From Treponema sp. (GTDB lineage: Bacteria > Spirochaetota > Spirochaetia > Treponematales > Breznakiellaceae): a stretch of 9,521 nt of DNA. Below are positions 7,053 to 9,521 of this stretch, in pieces; the first letter of the stretch is position 1, and every line of letters begins with the position of its first letter. The notes under the pieces are model-generated. The model did no database searches and was not told the origin of the DNA. It saw only the letters and a list, made by a program, of their open reading frames with translations. The translations under genes were made by a program, and so were the position numbers. The stretch lies in contig JAIRLZ010000249.1 in assembly GCA_031259035.1 (NCBI GenBank), positions 1-9,521 of the forward strand, written 5' to 3'.

Positions 7053-7779
7053 AATTTCTTAACAATTTTCTTTCTTTAACAAGCATTTGCAGCATCCTCG
7101 CTTCCTTTTCCAAAGAAACAGACATTTCCATGTGGACGGCCTGCTCGTCCGCCGCTATGGCGTCGCAGACATCCGATAGCGCATCCAAAGAGTACATTAT
7201 CTTTAATTCCAGATCAAAACCTTCAAACCTATCCACCGGAGAGAGATATTTGATTTCTTCGAGCGCCCGCGCTATGGTGGTCTTGACGGCTTCATATTCC
7301 GAAGGAAGACTATTTATTGAAGGCGACAGAAGCTGCGCCCGCGCCTTTAATCCGAACTGGCGCTTCTTTTTTTCTTCTTCGTCAACCTGCCGGGCGTGAG
7401 ACGAGGCGAAAAAAGCGAGAAAGACGCAGACCGCGAATAAAAAGAGCAGCGCGGACTGACCGGCGAGCGCTTTGCGCAGGGAGATGCCGGCGTTTGAAAG
7501 CAACAGAATGACTATAATTGACGCGATGATATAGCCGATTATACCCGTCCACATAATTGACAAAGACGGAATCTTGCCTGAAAAGTTGGCGATGGCGATG
7601 GTTGAGAAAAAGACGGGGATAAAAAATATGAGATACATGATCCCAATAGAGATCCATGTGAACATAGCCGTGTTCGTCAAAACCTTCCCCGATGTATTCA
7701 AAACAAAAGCGAACGCCACAACGCCGGCGCCAAAAAGGAATAACATTGTTCTGAACGCCAAAGATTGGTTTCTTGTCAT
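7051..7779 (-). CDS. Four-helix membrane protein with cytoplasmic helical tail
   Basis: A 242-residue membrane protein, family not recognised. Four hydrophobic segments are clear: about 9-28, 40-64, 75-95 and 106-128. A highly charged stretch, RQVDEEEKKKRQ (130-141), follows, and then a soluble helical domain of about 100 residues ending KERKLLRN. The positive charge after the fourth helix puts the tail, and therefore the N-terminus, in the cytoplasm. The reading frame is open further upstream, but the ATG at 7779 is chosen because GGAGGAGG (7794-7787) sits 7 bases before it and the upstream extension is an Arg-rich shadow of the SPFH gene. It starts 17 bases after the SPFH stop and ends 10 bases before the next GTG. 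SPFH proteins often work with small membrane proteins; by position this may be the partner. No catalytic motif is visible. Confidence 0.88.
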   Translation of the reverse strand: MTRNQSLAFRTMLFLFGAGVVAFAFVLNTSGKVLTNTAMFTWISIGIMYLIFFIPVFFSTIAIANFSGKIPSLSIMWTGIIGYIIASIIVILLLSNAGISLRKALAGQSALLFLFAVCVFLAFFASSHARQVDEEEKKKRQFGLKARAQLLSPSINSLPSEYEAVKTTIARALEEIKYLSPVDRFEGFDLELKIMYSLDALSDVCDAIAADEQAVHMEMSVSLEKEARMLQMLVKERKLLRN

Positions 7780-7786
7780 TGCCTCT

Positions 7787-7794
7787 CCTCCTCC
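7787..7794 (-). promoter_or_regulatory. Strong ribosome site for the four-helix membrane protein
   Basis: GGAGGAGG lies 7 bases before the ATG at 7779, in the 17-base gap after the SPFH gene. It rules out the much longer upstream open frame as the real start. Confidence 0.8.
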
Positions 7795-7796
7795 GG

Positions 7797-8960
7797 CTAT
7801 GTCAGCTTGTTTCCGCACACGGCGCAGAATTTTACGCCCAGCGGCGCCGGCTGTCCGCACCGCGGGCATACATTTCCCACTCCGCCGCCCGCCTGCTCCG
7901 CCGCAAGCCCGGCGCCGCATGACACGCACCGCTTTGTTCCGGCAATGTTGTCGCTGCCGCAACGGGGGCAGGGGTTGTACTTGTTTCCGCAATAGGGGCA
8001 AAAATGAGACGTCGCCGGGTATTTTTTCGCGCACCTTGAGCAAAAAACCTCTTTCCGCCCCGCAAGCGGAGTTTGCGCCGCGCCGCCTGCGGGCATGTAC
8101 GGCGGCTGCATCATCGCGGCGGCGGCTCCTCCGCCCATCATGCCGGTCATCGCCATCGCTCCCAAGACGCCCATATCGCCGTTGCGGGAAACCGCGTTGT
8201 TCGCGACGCCGAATCCCTGTTTCTGCTGCCATGTGTAGCCGGCGATGTTCTGGGCGGAACGGTCGCTAAGCGCCGCCGCTATTTTCTTGCCGTCTTCCGT
8301 GGAAGTGTCAAGATCAACGGACGTAATATAGAAACCAGTCAGCAGCATTCCATACGATTCCCAAAATTCTCTCAAAGGTTCTTTCAAAAAACGCGAAAGG
8401 TCGTCAAGACGGGCGGAAATGGTCGTAATGCCGACTTGATTCGCCTGCATAAACGCAATCACGACGCTTTTCGTTTTTGCGACAAGCGCGCCAAGAAAGT
8501 GGTCTGTAAGATCGCGCGCGGTAAAATCGGTCAATGTACCAACCAATTGCACCAAAAAACGCTCGGCGTCCTCAACTTTAAGACCATATCTGCCTTTTGC
8601 CGCAAGCGGAACCATCTCTCCGTATTCAGGATCGCGGTAGCGCATGGCGTCGGTGCGCCAGTCTATGGCAAGCGGCGCGGTCTTGTTCACAAACCACACT
8701 TCAGCGGTAAAAGGATTTTTCCCCCCAAACGGTATGCCGAACAAGTTGCGCAACAGGGGAAGATTTTCCGTATTGAGGGTATGTTTCCCAGGACCGAATT
8801 TTCCCAGAATTTGTCCTTTAGAGAACAAAACCGCTTCTTGAGACTCTCTCACAATCAATTGTGTAAAAGTGCTGAGGTTGTTGTTTTTATTCTGCCCGAA
8901 CTTCCATGCAAAAACATCGTTTGTCGCGTCGTTCCATTCGACTACATCTATGAAAGCCAT
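7797..8960 (-). CDS. SPFH-domain protein with three C-terminal zinc ribbons
   Basis: A 387-residue protein of the COG4260 type (stomatin/prohibitin-like with zinc ribbon, related to Bacillus YdjI and poxvirus 'virion core protein' annotations). Residues about 1-245 are the SPFH part: FIDVVEWN, LIVRESQEAVLFSKGQI, FGPGKHTL, then AEVWFVNK and WRTDAMRYRDPEYG. A Gly/Ala/Met/Pro-rich linker runs 255-300. Six CxxC pairs follow (C307/C310, C321/C324, C331/C334, C345/C348, C365/C368, C379/C382), enough for three zinc ribbons. There is no N-terminal membrane helix, as is usual for this subfamily, so membrane attachment would be peripheral. YdjI is encoded with a PspA homologue in Bacillus and tied to envelope stress; no PspA is visible here. 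The start at 8960 has GGAG (8971-8968) 7 bases upstream. It is the first gene of the five-gene run and probably its scaffold. Confidence 0.93.
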   Translation of the reverse strand: MAFIDVVEWNDATNDVFAWKFGQNKNNNLSTFTQLIVRESQEAVLFSKGQILGKFGPGKHTLNTENLPLLRNLFGIPFGGKNPFTAEVWFVNKTAPLAIDWRTDAMRYRDPEYGEMVPLAAKGRYGLKVEDAERFLVQLVGTLTDFTARDLTDHFLGALVAKTKSVVIAFMQANQVGITTISARLDDLSRFLKEPLREFWESYGMLLTGFYITSVDLDTSTEDGKKIAAALSDRSAQNIAGYTWQQKQGFGVANNAVSRNGDMGVLGAMAMTGMMGGGAAAAMMQPPYMPAGGAAQTPLAGRKEVFCSRCAKKYPATSHFCPYCGNKYNPCPRCGSDNIAGTKRCVSCGAGLAAEQAGGGVGNVCPRCGQPAPLGVKFCAVCGNKLT

Positions 8961-8988
8961 CCATTAACTCCATTATTCTATGTAAAGT

Positions 8989-9035
8989 GAGGCTGTTCCA
9001 AAACGCGCCTTATGGCGTCAGTTTTGGACAGGCTC
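8989..9035. repeat. Inverted repeat in the SPFH operon leader
   Basis: Arms GAGGCTGTTCCAAAAC (8989-9004) and GTTTTGGACAGGCTC (9021-9035) pair with one bulge or mismatch; the inner part GCGCC/GGCGT can extend the stem. If the promoter proposed at 9094-9133 is right, this hairpin is in the transcribed leader, about 30 bases above the start codon. A near copy of the left arm is at 9412-9428, so it is a repeat-family member as well as a possible leader structure. No run of T follows it. Confidence 0.7.
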
Positions 9036-9093
9036 AAGTATATCGAACAATTAAAGCGTCTCCCGCTCCCTGTCGTCAGCCATGTAGACTTCT

Positions 9094-9133
9094 ATTATAA
9101 AACAATACTAGCATAAAAAAATAGGCTTGGCAA
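9094..9133 (-). promoter_or_regulatory. Candidate promoter of the SPFH operon
   Basis: On the minus strand, TTGCCA (9133-9128; 5 of 6 bases of the -35 consensus) is followed by 17 bases and TAGTAT (9110-9105; 4 of 6 of the -10). A perfect TATAAT also occurs at 9099-9094 but lacks a good -35 box at normal spacing. Transcription would start near 9098, giving a leader of about 137 bases that contains the 8989-9035 inverted repeat. This is the only convincing promoter I can see upstream of the five genes. Confidence 0.45.
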
Positions 9134-9170
9134 TAGATTTTATGAGTTTTAGGCTGCAATTTTATTCGCA

Positions 9171-9400
9171 GTGGGGTGTAATACCCGCGCCTTGGGGCGG
9201 GAGGTTCATGTGTAGGGCGCCGCGCAATATGCCGGCAAGCGGCATGGCCCGTTCCCGTGTCCAACTCCCCTGATCCCCCGGCAGCCGGGCCGCCCCGTGT
9301 ATCCATCTCCCCGCTATAAGCTGTCGCGTCAGTTCAAACCGATCTATCCCCTCCCAATGGTTCATAGCCCCTGTTGCGCCGACACCCTTTTGTTTCATTT
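9171..9400. other. GC-rich stretch with no supported gene
   Basis: Part of the roughly 560-base region to the right of the operon. It is clearly richer in GC than the AT-rich promoter region beside it. Two overlapping minus-strand open frames of 76 and 87 codons occur, but neither has a ribosome site or a recognisable motif, and the longer one opens with a TTG inside a repeat. Small stems are present (TGCCG/CGGCA at about 9228-9242, CCCGG/CCGGG at about 9276-9289). It could be a decayed gene, a structured RNA or part of a repeat element; I cannot decide. Confidence 0.35.
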
Positions 9401-9416
9401 GTCGCGTAAAATGAGG

Positions 9417-9444
9417 CTGTTTCAAAACTTCAGTTTTGAAACAG
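9417..9444. repeat. Perfect 13-bp inverted repeat CTGTTTCAAAACT / AGTTTTGAAACAG
   Basis: Arms at 9417-9429 and 9432-9444 are separated by 2 bases. A third copy of CTGTTTCAAAACT at 9496-9508, in direct orientation, can pair with the same right arm, so two alternative stems are possible. The same core appears at 8989-9004 and 3028-3038. Confidence 0.8.
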
Positions 9445-9461
9445 CTGCCTTAGATTTAGAG

Positions 9462-9490
9462 GGAAAAACGGGCCAAAAGCCCGTTTTTCC
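9462..9490. terminator. Bidirectional intrinsic terminator-like hairpin
   Basis: A perfect 12-bp stem GGAAAAACGGGC (9462-9473) / GCCCGTTTTTCC (9479-9490) with loop CAAAA. The GC-rich inner stem flanked by A and T runs gives GGGC..GCCCGTTTTT on both strands, so it could end transcripts from either side. No gene end is visible close to it in the window; it may serve a minus-strand gene beyond 9521. It sits between copies of the TTTCAAAAC repeat. Confidence 0.6.
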
Positions 9491-9521
9491 AAAGCCTGTT
9501 TCAAAACTAACCCGAACTACG

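Noticed and set aside
7780..8232. Upstream extension of the four-helix membrane protein frame
   Set aside because: The extension overlaps the SPFH gene, is Arg-rich and lacks a ribosome site. The ATG at 7779 has a very strong one.
8073..8990. A 305-codon open frame on the plus strand
   Set aside because: It is antisense to the SPFH gene, whose family motifs, ribosome site and zinc-ribbon cysteines are clear. Its own translation is Arg- and His-rich with no motif.
9162..9425. An 87-codon minus-strand open frame as a gene
   Set aside because: It opens with TTG inside a repeat arm, its first ATG (9398) has no ribosome site, it overlaps another open frame of equal merit, and the product matches nothing I know.

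Overview
The window is a bacterial chromosomal segment of mixed GC content with strong Shine-Dalgarno sites. No marker gene fixes the taxon. Dense, hairpin-forming intergenic repeats, a COG4260-type SPFH/zinc-ribbon protein and an Ogg2-type glycosylase would fit a gut anaerobe, perhaps a Treponema-like spirochaete. That is a low-confidence guess, and a Clostridia-like host is also possible.

Left part (1-2015), plus strand: a LacI-family repressor (257-1261) with a plausible sigma70-type promoter, followed 31 bases later by an 8-oxoguanine DNA glycosylase/AP lyase of the Ogg2 type (1293-1925). These are recognisable genes with no obvious functional link to the rest.

Main part (2016-8960), minus strand: a tightly packed five-gene run, then one further gene. 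In transcription order: an SPFH-domain protein with three C-terminal zinc ribbons; a four-helix membrane protein with a cytoplasmic helical tail; a 632-residue protein with a membrane hairpin and long coiled coils; and two paralogous all-helical proteins of 306 and 354 residues. Gaps are 17, 10 and 2 bases, and the last pair overlaps by 4 bases (ATGA), so co-transcription and translational coupling are very likely. After 152 bases full of inverted repeats comes a bactofilin-like beta-helix protein. Only the SPFH protein and the beta-helix protein have family-level identities that I can name. The other four are unrecognised. The set reads as an uncharacterised membrane-associated assembly: an SPFH scaffold, two membrane anchors, a soluble paralogue pair, and perhaps a polymerising beta-helix protein.

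Right part (8961-9521): no convincing gene. It holds a probable promoter for the operon, an inverted repeat in the operon leader, a GC-rich stretch of unknown nature, and a cluster of hairpins including a bidirectional terminator-like stem. Several of these belong to one repeat family built on the core TTTCAAAAC / GTTTTGAAA. A separate 105-bp cloverleaf-shaped repeat (3074-3178) overlaps the 3' end of the second paralogue and supplies its last codons and stop.
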